A DNA stretch of 64,000 bases from Desulfosporosinus nitroreducens (GTDB lineage: Bacteria > Bacillota > Desulfitobacteriia > Desulfitobacteriales > Desulfitobacteriaceae): positions 62,001-126,000 of the forward strand of contig NZ_JAMHFY010000007.1 in assembly GCF_023897015.1 (NCBI RefSeq). The letters run 5' to 3'. Below the pieces are notes generated by a model that was not told where the DNA came from, did not search any database, and saw nothing but the letters and a program-made list of their open reading frames with translations. The translations under genes and the position numbers were made by a program. This document shows positions 1-8,922 of the stretch, in pieces; positions within the stretch are counted from its first letter, which is position 1; each line of letters starts with the position of its first letter.

Positions 1-51
1 AAATTGCTGAACTTCCTCAGCTATAATCTGGTAAGCCTCAAATTTTTTCAC
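1..51 (-). CDS. 5' end of an unidentified gene, cut by the window edge
   Basis: A GTG codon at 51 on the minus strand opens a reading frame that runs off the left edge (17 codons visible, starting MKKFEAYQII). It has a good GGAGGAAA ribosome binding site at 57-64 and a well-formed promoter about 50 bases further up. It is probably the next gene downstream of the helicase. Too little is visible to name a product. Confidence 0.5.
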   Translation of the reverse strand, partial: MKKFEAYQIIAEEVQQF

Positions 52-99
52 TTAATTTCCTCCACGTTTAAGATTACTGAAACAAAAGCCACAATCTTT

Positions 100-128
100 A
101 TTGTAATTTATAGAACGGATAATTTCAA
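100..128 (-). promoter_or_regulatory. Sigma-A type promoter for the left-edge gene
   Basis: On the minus strand TTGAAA (123-128) and TACAAT (100-105) are separated by exactly 17 bases, near-consensus -35 and -10 boxes. The promoter lies between the helicase stop codon and the GTG start at 51, so the edge gene probably has its own promoter rather than relying on helicase readthrough. Confidence 0.5.
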
Positions 129-190
129 CGAACACCTGTTAATAGCCATTCCTCCCATCATCTTATTGGGATTCATATTTCCGGCTGTTC

Positions 191-2320
191 TTAAACTGCC
201 CATATCAGATTTTGTTTTTCACAGATGTCTTTCATAAAGGAACGCTGGGAACCATCCTTGAAGTGAACCAGAATCATATTCCCATCCTCTTTCGCAATGA
301 TACCCTCTCCAAAGGTTCTATGTTCTATTACTAAACCAACACCTAAATCACTGGTCATAGTTACAGTTTCTTTTTGGATAACTTCTTCCGGGTTTTCCCC
401 TTTCATAACCAGAGAAGTCTCGCGAACAAAACGAGAAGACTTAACATGTTTATTATTATAATAATCCATCGAGCATAAGGTTAAGTGCTGTTTAGCCCTG
501 GTCATCCCTACATAGAACAGACGCCTTTCCTCTTCCAATAATTCTTTCTGTCCACGTTGGTCGTTCTCAGGTATAACCCCCTCAACGAGGTCAAGCAAAT
601 AAACCTGTTCCCATTCTAATCCTTTAGCCGAATGCATCGTTGAAAGTGTCACAGCATTACTGTGCTTATTTTTATAAGAAAGCTTCATTTGCTCTTCTAG
701 GAAGGTCAAGCGCTTGGCAAATTCTACTATGGCAGGTTCATTTTGAGCAATTGAGATTAGAATATCCAGGAGACTCCCTATATACTCTTCAGAAAACCCC
801 AGCGAGTCACATATTCGTTCAATCGCTTTATCATATTCCAACTGGCTTCTGATAAAACGGATGGCCTTTGCAGGAGGAAGTGTATTAAGCACCTTAAATT
901 GTTTCTTAAGTTCTAAATACTCATTTTTACGCTTTGAAGTAACCTCAGGTTGTTCTGCTAATATCTCAAAGATTGAGCGGTCAATTGCCCTTTGCTTAAG
1001 ATAATCAAGTTGTTGCTTTCTAATATGACAATTAAGCTTAGACCAAATCTTCTCTAAGATTGGCAAGCTTTTATCACTAAAAGAGAAGCGCAAAAAGTTT
1101 AGAATATCATTTATAACCCAGTGTGAGAAAAACTTCTGCTTGCCTGCCTCTCTCATATAAAAGGGAATATTAGCCCTGCTTAACTCTTCAGCCAAACAAA
1201 TTGCAGATAGATTGTTGCGGTAAAGCACCCCTATCTTCGATAAATCTTTTTGACTTCTAAGTTCTTGGATTAAAAACTGATATTGCTCCCTTATTCCTGT
1301 AAAGTGCTCTATTCGAAGTATGTCTCCCGCAGGATTCTTCGTGAACATTTCTTTATCAAAACGCAACTTATTGGAACGAATGAACCCACGGGCTGCGTCC
1401 ACAATTTGAGGGGTTGAGCGGAAATTCTGTTCCATGCGCAGAATCTTTGCACCAGGATATGTTTGTTCAAAATTTAGTAAATATTCCGGCTCGGCGGCTC
1501 TAAATCCAAAGATGCTTTGGTCATCATCCCCGACTGCAAAAATATTGCCTTTAGGTTTTGCGACGATTTCTATGATCTTATGTTGGAGAAGAGAAGTGTC
1601 TTGGCTTTCATCAGTGAGAATATAGTCAAAGCGCTTGCGATAAGCCTCAAGACGCTTAGTGTTTTCATTTAGCTCCTGGAACGCAATGGAAAGCATGTCA
1701 TCATAGTCGATCAACCTTGGCTGACTATTTCTCTTATACTCCTCATAGTCGTTATAAATTAATGGGAAGTTCTTGATATCTGCCTTCTTAAACTCTTCGG
1801 GCTGCCTTAAAGTATTTTTTACATAACAGATGGTATTCTGTAACCCTTCCAGTTGCTCGTCCGTAATTGCTGAAGCATTGCGCTTTTCATAGATTCTACG
1901 CAGGACCCCTGTCTTGCTTTCAGGGCCTTTTTGTTCCTCAATAATCTCGAACCGAGTGTCCCTTTGTCGAAAGGCTGACCGAACCACTTCATAGGCGAAA
2001 CTATGGATTGTTGAAAATTGAATTTCTTTGTTAGTTTTGTTTTCCGTGTCAGCCTTAACTCCAAACCTTTCCATATATCGCTCACGCATTTCTTTTGCGG
2101 CCGCCCGTCCGAACGTCAGACAAAGAATCGCTCGGGGATCCACCCTTTTTACTCGTATTAAGTAGGCTATGCGAACTGTTAGAACCGTCGTCTTTCCCGC
2201 GCCTGGAACAGCCAAGAGCAATAGCGGCCCCTGATCATGGATGACTGCCCCTTTTTGTTGTGTTGTTAAATTAAGTCCGCTTTTTTCAATATCTGCAAAG
2301 AATTCCTTTTCGTTTACCAA
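191..2320 (-). CDS. UvrD/PcrA-like superfamily 1 DNA helicase
   Basis: A 709-residue ATP-dependent 3'-5' helicase of the UvrD/Rep/PcrA family, expected to act in DNA repair or replication restart. Seen: Walker A AVPGAGKTT near residue 40, DEXX box ILTDESQDTS, motif III VGDDDQSIFGFR, motif V STMHSAKGLEWEQVYLLDL and motif VI RRLFYVGMTRAKQHL. The last 50 residues (GLVIEHRTFGEGII onward) resemble the Tudor-like tail of PcrA. The start is TTG, supported by a GGGAGAG ribosome binding site five bases upstream. It is slightly shorter than typical PcrA and could be a paralogue of the housekeeping enzyme, so no symbol is given. Confidence 0.9.
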   Translation of the reverse strand: MVNEKEFFADIEKSGLNLTTQQKGAVIHDQGPLLLLAVPGAGKTTVLTVRIAYLIRVKRVDPRAILCLTFGRAAAKEMRERYMERFGVKADTENKTNKEIQFSTIHSFAYEVVRSAFRQRDTRFEIIEEQKGPESKTGVLRRIYEKRNASAITDEQLEGLQNTICYVKNTLRQPEEFKKADIKNFPLIYNDYEEYKRNSQPRLIDYDDMLSIAFQELNENTKRLEAYRKRFDYILTDESQDTSLLQHKIIEIVAKPKGNIFAVGDDDQSIFGFRAAEPEYLLNFEQTYPGAKILRMEQNFRSTPQIVDAARGFIRSNKLRFDKEMFTKNPAGDILRIEHFTGIREQYQFLIQELRSQKDLSKIGVLYRNNLSAICLAEELSRANIPFYMREAGKQKFFSHWVINDILNFLRFSFSDKSLPILEKIWSKLNCHIRKQQLDYLKQRAIDRSIFEILAEQPEVTSKRKNEYLELKKQFKVLNTLPPAKAIRFIRSQLEYDKAIERICDSLGFSEEYIGSLLDILISIAQNEPAIVEFAKRLTFLEEQMKLSYKNKHSNAVTLSTMHSAKGLEWEQVYLLDLVEGVIPENDQRGQKELLEEERRLFYVGMTRAKQHLTLCSMDYYNNKHVKSSRFVRETSLVMKGENPEEVIQKETVTMTSDLGVGLVIEHRTFGEGIIAKEDGNMILVHFKDGSQRSFMKDICEKQNLIWAV

Positions 2321-2445
2321 ATTAGCTCTCCCACTTTTATAATTCAGTTGTCTAACTATACTTTAGTATTTTATCATTGACATTCATAATAGTATATAAT
2401 CCGACATCTGAAAGATCTGAGTTCGCTGCACAATAGTCAGTAAAA

Positions 2446-2606
2446 GGGGATGTAACGAAACTTGTTTTCCAGTTTATTACATCCCCGCTCTATTTGTAAT
2501 CCCCTTAATATTAGAGGACTGTTCACCACTTCAAAGGTGTACAGTCCTCTATTTTGGGATAACGCACCACGAGCTTGAAAAAATCTCAAGTTTCGTTACG
2601 GCCCCT
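2446..2606. repeat. Composite inverted-repeat element between helicase and thiolase genes
   Basis: The 326-base gap 2321-2646 holds no gene but is full of dyads. GTAACGAAACTTG at 2452-2464 is matched in reverse complement by CAAGTTTCGTTAC at 2588-2600. Inside are a hairpin of GGGGATGTAA (2446-2455) with TTACATCCCC (2477-2486) and a second hairpin at 2512-2551. The nested layout resembles a small non-autonomous repeat or a complex intergenic terminator. Its origin is not known from this window. Confidence 0.5.
2512..2551. terminator. Strong hairpin, possible thiolase terminator
   Basis: TAGAGGACTGT at 2512-2522 pairs with ACAGTCCTCTA at 2541-2551, with a further ACC/GGT pairing inside. It lies about 95 bases downstream of the thiolase stop on the minus strand. 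The T-run on either side is weak, so termination is likely but not certain. Confidence 0.45.
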
Positions 2607-2646
2607 TCAGATCATAACAATACCTAATTTCATCATCTCTTTTTTA

Positions 2647-3828
2647 TCAAACACGCTCAATAATCAACGCTTTACCCATGCCACCCCCAATGCACAAAGT
2701 AGCCAGACCATATCTTAGGTTTCTGCGCATCATTTCATAAAGAAGCGTAACAACGATTCTAGCTCCGGTACATCCCACCGGATGTCCTAACCCTACGCCG
2801 CTTCCATTGACATTAACAATCGAACGATTCAACTCCAATAATTTCTCCACAGCAATATACTGTGCCGCAAAGGCTTCGTTCACCTCAAAGAGATCAATAT
2901 CACCTAGGGTCAGGTTAGCCTTTTGCAATGCCTTCTTAACGGCCGGCACAGGTCCATACCCCATGAGTTCAGGTTCAACTCCAGCAACTGCATAAGACAC
3001 TATTCTAGCTAATGGCTTAACCCCAAGTTCCTTGACCTTTCTTTCTGAGGCCAGTACCACCGCAGCTGCCCCATCATTGAGTCCCGAACTGTTTCCAGCA
3101 GTGACGGTACCATCCTTGATAAAACTTGGCTTTAATTTAGCAAGATCCTCCATGGTTAAACCATCTCTCGGATGTTCATCTGTATCTACAACGTTTGACT
3201 TGCCCTTCTTTAAGGCGATGGTGACTGGTACGATTTCCTCTTTAAACCGACCGTTCTTGATAGCATCCAGGGCATTTTGATGACTTCTGAGCGCTATTAA
3301 ATCTTGCTCTTCTCGGGTAATACCGTACTTTGTTGCCAAATTTTCTGCTGTTTGACCCATCAAGATATGATCGATTGGGTCCTCTAATAGTTCCCAGACC
3401 GAGTCTTTTATCTCTCCATGCTGAAGACGTTGTCCCCAGCGTGTACTTTTTAGCAAATAAGGAGAAGAACTCATACATTCTACTCCTCCGGCTAAGACTA
3501 GTTCAGAATCTCCTAAGCGAATTTCCTGCGTACCGGACACGATGGCCTGCATCGCTGAACTGCATTGTCTTTGGACAGTAAATGCGGTTACCTCTTTGGG
3601 AAAACCAGCCTTTAATGAGACGACCCTTGCTACATTAGGCTCATCTGTCCTTTGGATACAGTTTCCTAAGATCACCTCATCAAACTGGCTTTTATCGACT
3701 ATACCTGCTCTTTTCACAGCTTCTTTTGCCGGAAACAAAGCAAGTTCATTAGGGAGCAGGGTCTTTAATGAGCCGCCGAAATCTCCTATGGGTGTCCGAG
3801 CCCCAGATAAAATAAAAACCTCTTGCAC
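2647..3828 (-). CDS. Acetyl-CoA acetyltransferase (thiolase)
   Basis: Thiolase of about 393 residues, condensing two acetyl-CoA to acetoacetyl-CoA or cleaving 3-ketoacyl-CoA. Seen: acylated cysteine in [12 protein letters not shown] (near residue 89), the [17 protein letters not shown] block with the catalytic histidine, and the C-terminal [13 protein letters not shown] with the second catalytic cysteine. I place the start at GTG 3828, giving the family-typical N-terminus [15 protein letters not shown], because AAGGAG lies nine bases upstream; an ATG 24 bases earlier has no good ribosome binding site. Lying downstream of acs, it may channel acetyl-CoA into C4 metabolism (inference). Confidence 0.92.
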   Translation of the reverse strand: MQEVFILSGARTPIGDFGGSLKTLLPNELALFPAKEAVKRAGIVDKSQFDEVILGNCIQRTDEPNVARVVSLKAGFPKEVTAFTVQRQCSSAMQAIVSGTQEIRLGDSELVLAGGVECMSSSPYLLKSTRWGQRLQHGEIKDSVWELLEDPIDHILMGQTAENLATKYGITREEQDLIALRSHQNALDAIKNGRFKEEIVPVTIALKKGKSNVVDTDEHPRDGLTMEDLAKLKPSFIKDGTVTAGNSSGLNDGAAAVVLASERKVKELGVKPLARIVSYAVAGVEPELMGYGPVPAVKKALQKANLTLGDIDLFEVNEAFAAQYIAVEKLLELNRSIVNVNGSGVGLGHPVGCTGARIVVTLLYEMMRRNLRYGLATLCIGGGMGKALIIERV

Positions 3829-3966
3829 TGCGCTCAACTCCTTACTTTTCATTTACCAGAACATTATATCACTTTATTATAAAAATTAGGTTTACTTTAT
3901 CAGAAAATTCAGTTGTAAATAGGAGTATGGTTTTCACTTCATTAAGATGTAAATTTACCCAATAAA

Positions 3967-4014
3967 AAAGCTCACGAAGATCTTACATTTGATTGTAAAA
4001 TCTCCCTGAGCTTT
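3967..4014 (-). terminator. Intrinsic terminator downstream of acs and the marR remnant
   Basis: AAAGCTCA (3967-3974) pairs with TGAGCTTT (4007-4014), with inner GAT/TTAC pairings. On the minus strand the hairpin is followed by a T-rich run (TTTTTTATT). It would end transcripts coming from acs. Confidence 0.6.
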
Positions 4015-4029
4015 ATAATCTCGCATCCA

Positions 4030-4219
4030 TCATTTAATCAGTATTTCTAAATAAGATAGTCCTTTTGTTACTAACAAATCCAGAATTCTTGTTAAGTTTG
4101 CTTTATCATTTAGGCAACATAAGCGCTAATCATTTTATGATATCCATGCTTGAATTGCCATAGACATCATTCAGAATTGAATTGACCCCTTTTCTCTTGT
4201 AACATTTACGTCGTTGTCT
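4030..4219 (-). pseudogene. Decayed marR-family regulator fragment
   Basis: This apparently noncoding stretch aligns base by base with the middle of the intact marR gene at 6759-7202. Shared blocks include GTTACTAACAA/TTTACTAACAA, AGAATTCTTGT/AGATTCTTGT, AGAATTG and CTTGTAACATTTA/TTGTAACATTTA in the same order and orientation. It covers the winged-helix region, but start, end and frame are lost through substitutions and small indels. It sits directly after the acs stop codon. A duplication followed by decay is the simplest reading; the acs 3' end may have been reshaped by the same event. Confidence 0.8.
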
Positions 4220-6544
4220 TTAGCCCATTGAACCACAAAAACAGATTTGCCCCTCTTCTGATAAGTCATCTTTGATATTTCCCTCGTTGATCACCGCATG
4301 ACTAAAATCCGGTGTTCCATCCGCGAATATTGCTTCGGCAGCATTTTTGTTGTTTAACATGATATTTGTAATAGCCAAGGCAACCTCAGGCACTAATTTC
4401 AGTCTTTCGATCCACTGAAAGCAATAAAAATGAGTAACTGGATGTCGTGATCCATCCTTAGGATGAGTACAGTACCATACTGTATAACTGTACCCATCAT
4501 AAGACTCCTCATTACAACGATTAAATGTGGCAGTGTCAGGAATCGAAACCAGATCTCTCTTTGATTTCATGGAAGCATTCTTCGCTTCAGGAATTCTCCG
4601 GGCGTCAATATTCTCTTTCAGAAAATTAATGACTCCAACGTCTGCCAGGGTGCTGGTATCCCCTATTTCTCGACCCTCTGCGATGTCTTTTAAAAGACGT
4701 CTCATTATTTTCCCGCTTCGAGTCTTAGGTAATTCAGTACTCAAAAAGATGTCATCCGGCCGTGCAAGTGAACCGATCTTTAGGACAACATGTGCTTTTA
4801 GTTCATTAACCAGCTCATCGTTAACCGCAATTCCTTCTTTTAAACTAACGAAGGCAAACACCGCTTGGCCCTTTACTTCGTGTGTTCTGCCCACACATGC
4901 CGCTTCAGCCACAAATGGATGATCAGCTAACGCACTTTCCACTTCCGCCGTTCCGATTCGATGACCGGAGACATTAATGACATCATCCACGCGTCCAGTT
5001 ACCCAAAAATAACTATCTTCATCCCATTTCGCTTCGTCTCCGGTAAAATACATGCCCTTAAACTGGCTCCAATAGGTATCTTCATATCGTTTGTCATCAC
5101 CATACACCGTTTTAAGCATCGCTGGCCATGGCTCACGAATCACTAAATATCCGCTCTTACCTTTCGGGACAGGATCACCAGCGTGATCAACTATTTCTAT
5201 ATGGACTCCTGGAAATGGGATCGTGCACGATCCAGGCTTTAGGGGTGTAATCCCTGGGACGGGTGTCATCATTATCATACCCGTTTCCGTTTGCCACCAG
5301 GTATCCACTATGGGGCATTGCTCTCGTCCGATATGTTTATAGTACCACATCCAAGCTTCCGGATTAATCGGTTCACCGACCGAGCCCAAGAGTCGTAAAC
5401 TTGAAAGATCTCTGCCTGAGGGATAACTTTCTCCCCATTTCATAAACGTACGAATCGCAGTTGGTGCAGTATATAAAATTGTAACCCTATATTTCTCAAC
5501 GATTTTCCAATAGCGATCCTTTTCTGGATAATCAGGGGCTCCTTCATACATCACAACCGTTGCACCATTACTTAATGGCCCATATACTAAATAACTGTGT
5601 CCAGTTATCCACCCAACATCCGCTGTACACCAATACACATCTTCTTCTTTGACGTCAAATACCCATTCATGCGTTGTCGAAACTCCAACCATATAGCCGC
5701 CTACCGTATGAACCACCCCTTTGGGTTTTCCAGTGGTTCCACTGGTGTAAAGAATAAAAAGCATATCATCCGCTTCCATTGGTTCCGCTGGACATACTAT
5801 AGAAACATTCTCGACAGCTTCGTGATACCATACATCTCGTCCTTCTATCATATCGACAGGTTGACCGGTCCGCTTGACGACGATTACATTTTCTACACAA
5901 TTATTTATACAAGTTACAGAGGGAAGTGCATGATCCACATTAGCTTTCAACGGGATACTATTCCCTCGTCGATAGCTTCCATCCGTGGTCACTACAACCT
6001 TTGACTGAGAGTCCTGAATCCTGTCCTTCAAAGCTTCTGCGCTGAACCCGCCAAATACAACACAGTGCGCAGCTCCTATCCTGGCACACGCGAGCATCGC
6101 GATAACGGTCTCAGGAATCATAGGCATATAAATTGTCACACGGTCTCCTTTTTCTACATCAAGAGACTTAAGTACATTCGCAAACTGGGAAACCTCGCGC
6201 AGAAGATCTTGATAGGTAAGGACTCGTCGATCTCCTTGTTCCCCTTCAAATATTAGAGCCGCTTTGTTCCGACGCGCTCCTTTTAAATGACGGTCCAGGC
6301 AATTATAAGCTGCATTCAATTTTCCGCCGACATACCACTTTGCAAATGGATAATTCCATTCTAGAATGGTGTCCCATGATTTAAACCAGTCCAATCGTTT
6401 CCCTTGTTCGTTCCAAAACTCATTCCGGTCCTGCCCTAGCTTATAAATTTCTGGGTTTTTAATTACGGAATTTGAAGTAAATTCCTTAGGAGGGAAAAAT
6501 ATCTTTTTCTCCTCCAGTGATCCTGGCCTATGTTTCTCTGTCAT
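4220..6544 (-). CDS. acs: Acetyl-CoA synthetase with a Cys-containing C-terminal extension
   Basis: AMP-forming acetate:CoA ligase of 774 residues. Seen: P-loop-like [15 protein letters not shown], the acetate-pocket motif DTWWQTETG, hinge/adenylate motifs [20 protein letters not shown] and the C-terminal lysine motif [14 protein letters not shown], whose lysine is acetylated for control in known Acs enzymes. The usual Acs body ends near residue 655; about 115 further residues follow, holding cysteines in FNRC, VWYC, HFYC and ICFCG contexts, a segment I do not recognise. The ATG start has an AGGAGGG site. marR lies upstream on the same strand and a marR remnant abuts the stop, suggesting local regulation and rearrangement. 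Confidence 0.92.
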   Translation of the reverse strand: MTEKHRPGSLEEKKIFFPPKEFTSNSVIKNPEIYKLGQDRNEFWNEQGKRLDWFKSWDTILEWNYPFAKWYVGGKLNAAYNCLDRHLKGARRNKAALIFEGEQGDRRVLTYQDLLREVSQFANVLKSLDVEKGDRVTIYMPMIPETVIAMLACARIGAAHCVVFGGFSAEALKDRIQDSQSKVVVTTDGSYRRGNSIPLKANVDHALPSVTCINNCVENVIVVKRTGQPVDMIEGRDVWYHEAVENVSIVCPAEPMEADDMLFILYTSGTTGKPKGVVHTVGGYMVGVSTTHEWVFDVKEEDVYWCTADVGWITGHSYLVYGPLSNGATVVMYEGAPDYPEKDRYWKIVEKYRVTILYTAPTAIRTFMKWGESYPSGRDLSSLRLLGSVGEPINPEAWMWYYKHIGREQCPIVDTWWQTETGMIMMTPVPGITPLKPGSCTIPFPGVHIEIVDHAGDPVPKGKSGYLVIREPWPAMLKTVYGDDKRYEDTYWSQFKGMYFTGDEAKWDEDSYFWVTGRVDDVINVSGHRIGTAEVESALADHPFVAEAACVGRTHEVKGQAVFAFVSLKEGIAVNDELVNELKAHVVLKIGSLARPDDIFLSTELPKTRSGKIMRRLLKDIAEGREIGDTSTLADVGVINFLKENIDARRIPEAKNASMKSKRDLVSIPDTATFNRCNEESYDGYSYTVWYCTHPKDGSRHPVTHFYCFQWIERLKLVPEVALAITNIMLNNKNAAEAIFADGTPDFSHAVINEGNIKDDLSEEGQICFCGSMG

Positions 6545-6691
6545 ATATTACCCTCCTATCTTATATTCCTTTTATAATACACCACCAGGCCTAAAAGCGA
6601 TAGTCATTTAGCCGACAATTCGGAATATTAATTTTCCATTTCATTTTTTATTTTTGAAGGAGTTCCGAAGAACTGTTCACAGCGAATATAA

Positions 6692-6727
6692 ATAACCCCT
6701 CCTGTAACATTTTACTGGAGGGGTTAT
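6692..6727 (-). terminator. Intrinsic terminator after marR
   Basis: ATAACCCCTCC (6692-6702) pairs perfectly with GGAGGGGTTAT (6717-6727). It lies just past the marR stop codon at 6759 on the minus strand, so acs probably has its own promoter between here and 6545. Confidence 0.75.
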
Positions 6728-6758
6728 CCGCAATATTGAATTAATATTCTATGAAAGA

Positions 6759-7202
6759 TTACAACAGCTTTTCAATCGAGCTTGAAATTATTCTTAAACT
6801 GCGTACAAGCTCTTGATATTCGTCTTTATTCAAATCAGAAATGCATGCTTTGTTGGCATTATTTGATATATCAATCAGATGTTCTAGGGCATTTCCGCCT
6901 TGTTCTGTAAGAGTTATGCTATAAATCCTGCGGTCATTTATATCAATATTTCTAACAACATACCCCTTTTTTACTAACAAGTCTAAGATTCTTGTGACAT
7001 TTGTTTTATCCTTGAGGCATGCACGGGCTAAGTCAGTTTGGGATGCTCCCGGATTATGATAAACAGCATTTAGAATTGCCCATTGTTCTGTTGTAACATT
7101 TAAGCCGTTGTCTTTTATCAACTTACTAAAATAGGTTTTCATAAAATAGTTTGTTTTAGCAACAATAAAACCCAAGGAATCATCTATATTAAAATCTTTC
7201 AT
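6759..7202 (-). CDS. MarR-family transcriptional regulator
   Basis: A 147-residue winged-helix repressor. The fold is visible in order: NVTTEQWAILNAVYHNPG (helix region), SQTDLARACLKDKTNVTR (helix-turn-helix) and LLVKKGYVVRNIDINDRRIY (wing with the conserved D..R), followed by a C-terminal dimerisation helix. MarR proteins bind palindromic operators and usually release DNA on binding small aromatic or acyl-type ligands. It lies between acs and the DUF169 gene on the same strand. A degraded copy of the gene follows acs. The target genes are not evident from the sequence. Confidence 0.9.
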   Translation of the reverse strand: MKDFNIDDSLGFIVAKTNYFMKTYFSKLIKDNGLNVTTEQWAILNAVYHNPGASQTDLARACLKDKTNVTRILDLLVKKGYVVRNIDINDRRIYSITLTEQGGNALEHLIDISNNANKACISDLNKDEYQELVRSLRIISSSIEKLL

Positions 7203-7300
7203 ATATTCCCCTTCTTCATTCGTAACATCTAAAGAATAATAATATCATGAATCTTTAATTGAGCAAACTTCGTCTCAAAATATTATCTTCTTTTGAAAAA

Positions 7301-7322
7301 CAAGGGGGCAATTGCCCCCTTG
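7301..7322 (-). terminator. Perfect-palindrome terminator after the DUF169 gene
   Basis: A 22-base perfect palindrome (CAAGGGGGCA and its complement, back to back) lies ten bases past the DUF169 stop. On the minus strand it is followed by TTTTTC, a classic Rho-independent terminator. Confidence 0.8.
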
Positions 7323-7331
7323 CTCGCCGAG

Positions 7332-8048
7332 CTAGATCCTTTCTGCAATTTTCAACCATGTTTCTTTGGTCAAAAAGCTTTCTTCCACTTGCTCTTCTAA
7401 CTCTAAAAAGCGTTTATAGGGAATGCTAAAAGAAAGGACATCTTTGTCGATAAATTTACGGGCCGAGGGGTCGGTTAGACCTATACAGCACTTCGGGTTT
7501 TCCGACTCCACTTGATCCAATGCATAAAGTATTGACTGATGACAGCCAGCGCCAAAATCCACTTTTACATTGTCTTGGGTTGCTTTATCGTAATTAGCAA
7601 AGAACACCAGTGCTGATAGTTGATCCGCATTGGTTAGAAAAATGACAACCTCTGGTGTTTCACCCTCCCCTAATTCTGCCAAAGGTTTAAAGACAATATA
7701 CTTCTTTGCCACGACTACCGGTAAGCCCGTTACAAATTTGGCTGCAACATCAGGATTCTTTTTATAAAATTCTCCTTCCATGCCGCCTACCCCGCCGGTA
7801 GACAAAAAATACTCCGTAAAACCCAATTTGAATTGTTCAAAACCCAGCCCTACTGCTCCGCCTCCGCACCCAGGGGTTTTAGAGTCAAACACTGCGCTCC
7901 GGCCCTTAGTTGCTGCATTTAACATTGAGATAACACAGCCCCACTTTCCCTCCTGAAATTGCAGAGCCCCCTCAGGTTTTAGATCTGTACGAAATACTGC
8001 AACCGGCTGGGTTTTGAGTTTAATAGCTTTGGCAATTTTGCTTTTCAT
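7332..8048 (-). CDS. DUF169 family protein
   Basis: A 238-residue soluble protein of the DUF169 family, common in anaerobes and of unknown function. Recognisable features are the N-terminal [12 protein letters not shown] segment, conserved cysteines in [22 protein letters not shown] and NPKCCIG, and the C-terminal [14 protein letters not shown]. The clustered cysteines suggest metal or redox chemistry (inference). It is a single gene with its own terminator. It points the same way as marR, 129 bases upstream of it, so MarR control is possible but unproven. Confidence 0.85.
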   Translation of the reverse strand: MKSKIAKAIKLKTQPVAVFRTDLKPEGALQFQEGKWGCVISMLNAATKGRSAVFDSKTPGCGGGAVGLGFEQFKLGFTEYFLSTGGVGGMEGEFYKKNPDVAAKFVTGLPVVVAKKYIVFKPLAELGEGETPEVVIFLTNADQLSALVFFANYDKATQDNVKVDFGAGCHQSILYALDQVESENPKCCIGLTDPSARKFIDKDVLSFSIPYKRFLELEEQVEESFLTKETWLKIAERI

Positions 8049-8341
8049 TTTAACACTTCCTTCCTGACAGTTTGTTTTATATTCCTATGTTTCAGTATAT
8101 TATTGTTATAACAATTGTAGATATAGCAACTATATTTGTCAACGTTTTTATACTATAATGAAACCATTTAAGGACCAATACGATCAACACCTACTCTGTT
8201 AATACTAGCAAGAAAATTTGATATACTAAAGAGGAAAGAAAGCGTCCTTACTAGAATATTCATAATCAATATACTTTATTAGTTTAGGAACGGACCTATT
8301 TACTTAGGAAATAGAAAATTTAACAAAAAGGGAGATGTGTG

Positions 8342-8851
8342 ATGTCTAACTTCGTTGAAATTAATCCAGAACGTTTTGAACGGAGCCCGTTTAAGTTAAT
8401 AGGTAAGGATTGGATGCTTATTACTGCTGAAAAGGATGGAAAGATTAATACTATGACTGCCTCGTGGGGCGGTTTTGGGGTAATGTGGGGTAAAAATGTT
8501 GCCTATATTGTTCTCCGCCCACAACGCTACACTAAAGAGTTTGTGGATAACTCTAAGACATTTTCCATCACATTTTTGGATAACAGCTTTAGAACAACAT
8601 TAAGTTATCTTGGCACAAAGTCTGGCAGAGATGAAGATAAAATCAAAAACTCCAAGTTAACCGTTCTTCATACCGATGATATTCCGTATTTTGAAGAAGC
8701 AAGTATCGCAGTTCTTTGTAAGAAACTCTATGCCCAAGAATATAAACCCGAGTTTTTTATTGATCAAGAGCTTAATGAAAAATGGTATCCTGAGGTTGAC
8801 CATCATACATTGTACATTGCAGAAGTTACAAAAATCCTTATAAAAGAGTAG
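8342..8851 (+). CDS. Flavin reductase-like (flavoredoxin-type) protein
   Basis: About 169 residues with the flavin reductase/FMN-binding split-barrel signature: an N-terminal RSPFKLIGKDWMLIT segment, TMTASWGGFGVMWGKNVAYI and VLRPQRYTKEFVDNSKTFSI. Relatives bind FMN and pass electrons from NAD(P)H or other carriers in anaerobes. I place the start at ATG 8342 because AAGGGAG ends seven bases upstream; a GTG three bases earlier is also possible. It is a single gene, divergent from the DUF169 gene and closed by a hairpin. Its redox partner is not evident. Confidence 0.85.
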   Translation: MSNFVEINPERFERSPFKLIGKDWMLITAEKDGKINTMTASWGGFGVMWGKNVAYIVLRPQRYTKEFVDNSKTFSITFLDNSFRTTLSYLGTKSGRDEDKIKNSKLTVLHTDDIPYFEEASIAVLCKKLYAQEYKPEFFIDQELNEKWYPEVDHHTLYIAEVTKILIKE

Positions 8852-8858
8852 CAAAAAG

Positions 8859-8893
8859 GAAGGCAGGAAGCAAAACAATTGCATCCTGCCTTC
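8859..8893. terminator. Bidirectional terminator between flavin reductase and mcp
   Basis: GAAGGCAGGA (8859-8868) pairs with TCCTGCCTTC (8884-8893). It lies between two convergent genes and can serve both. Confidence 0.7.
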
Positions 8894-8922
8894 TTATCAC
8901 CAGTAGGTGAAGATGGGCGCAT

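Noticed and set aside
4-237. A 77-codon plus-strand frame at the left edge
   Set aside because: It runs antisense to the helicase end and the better-supported GTG-started gene at 1-51, and no ribosome binding site was seen.
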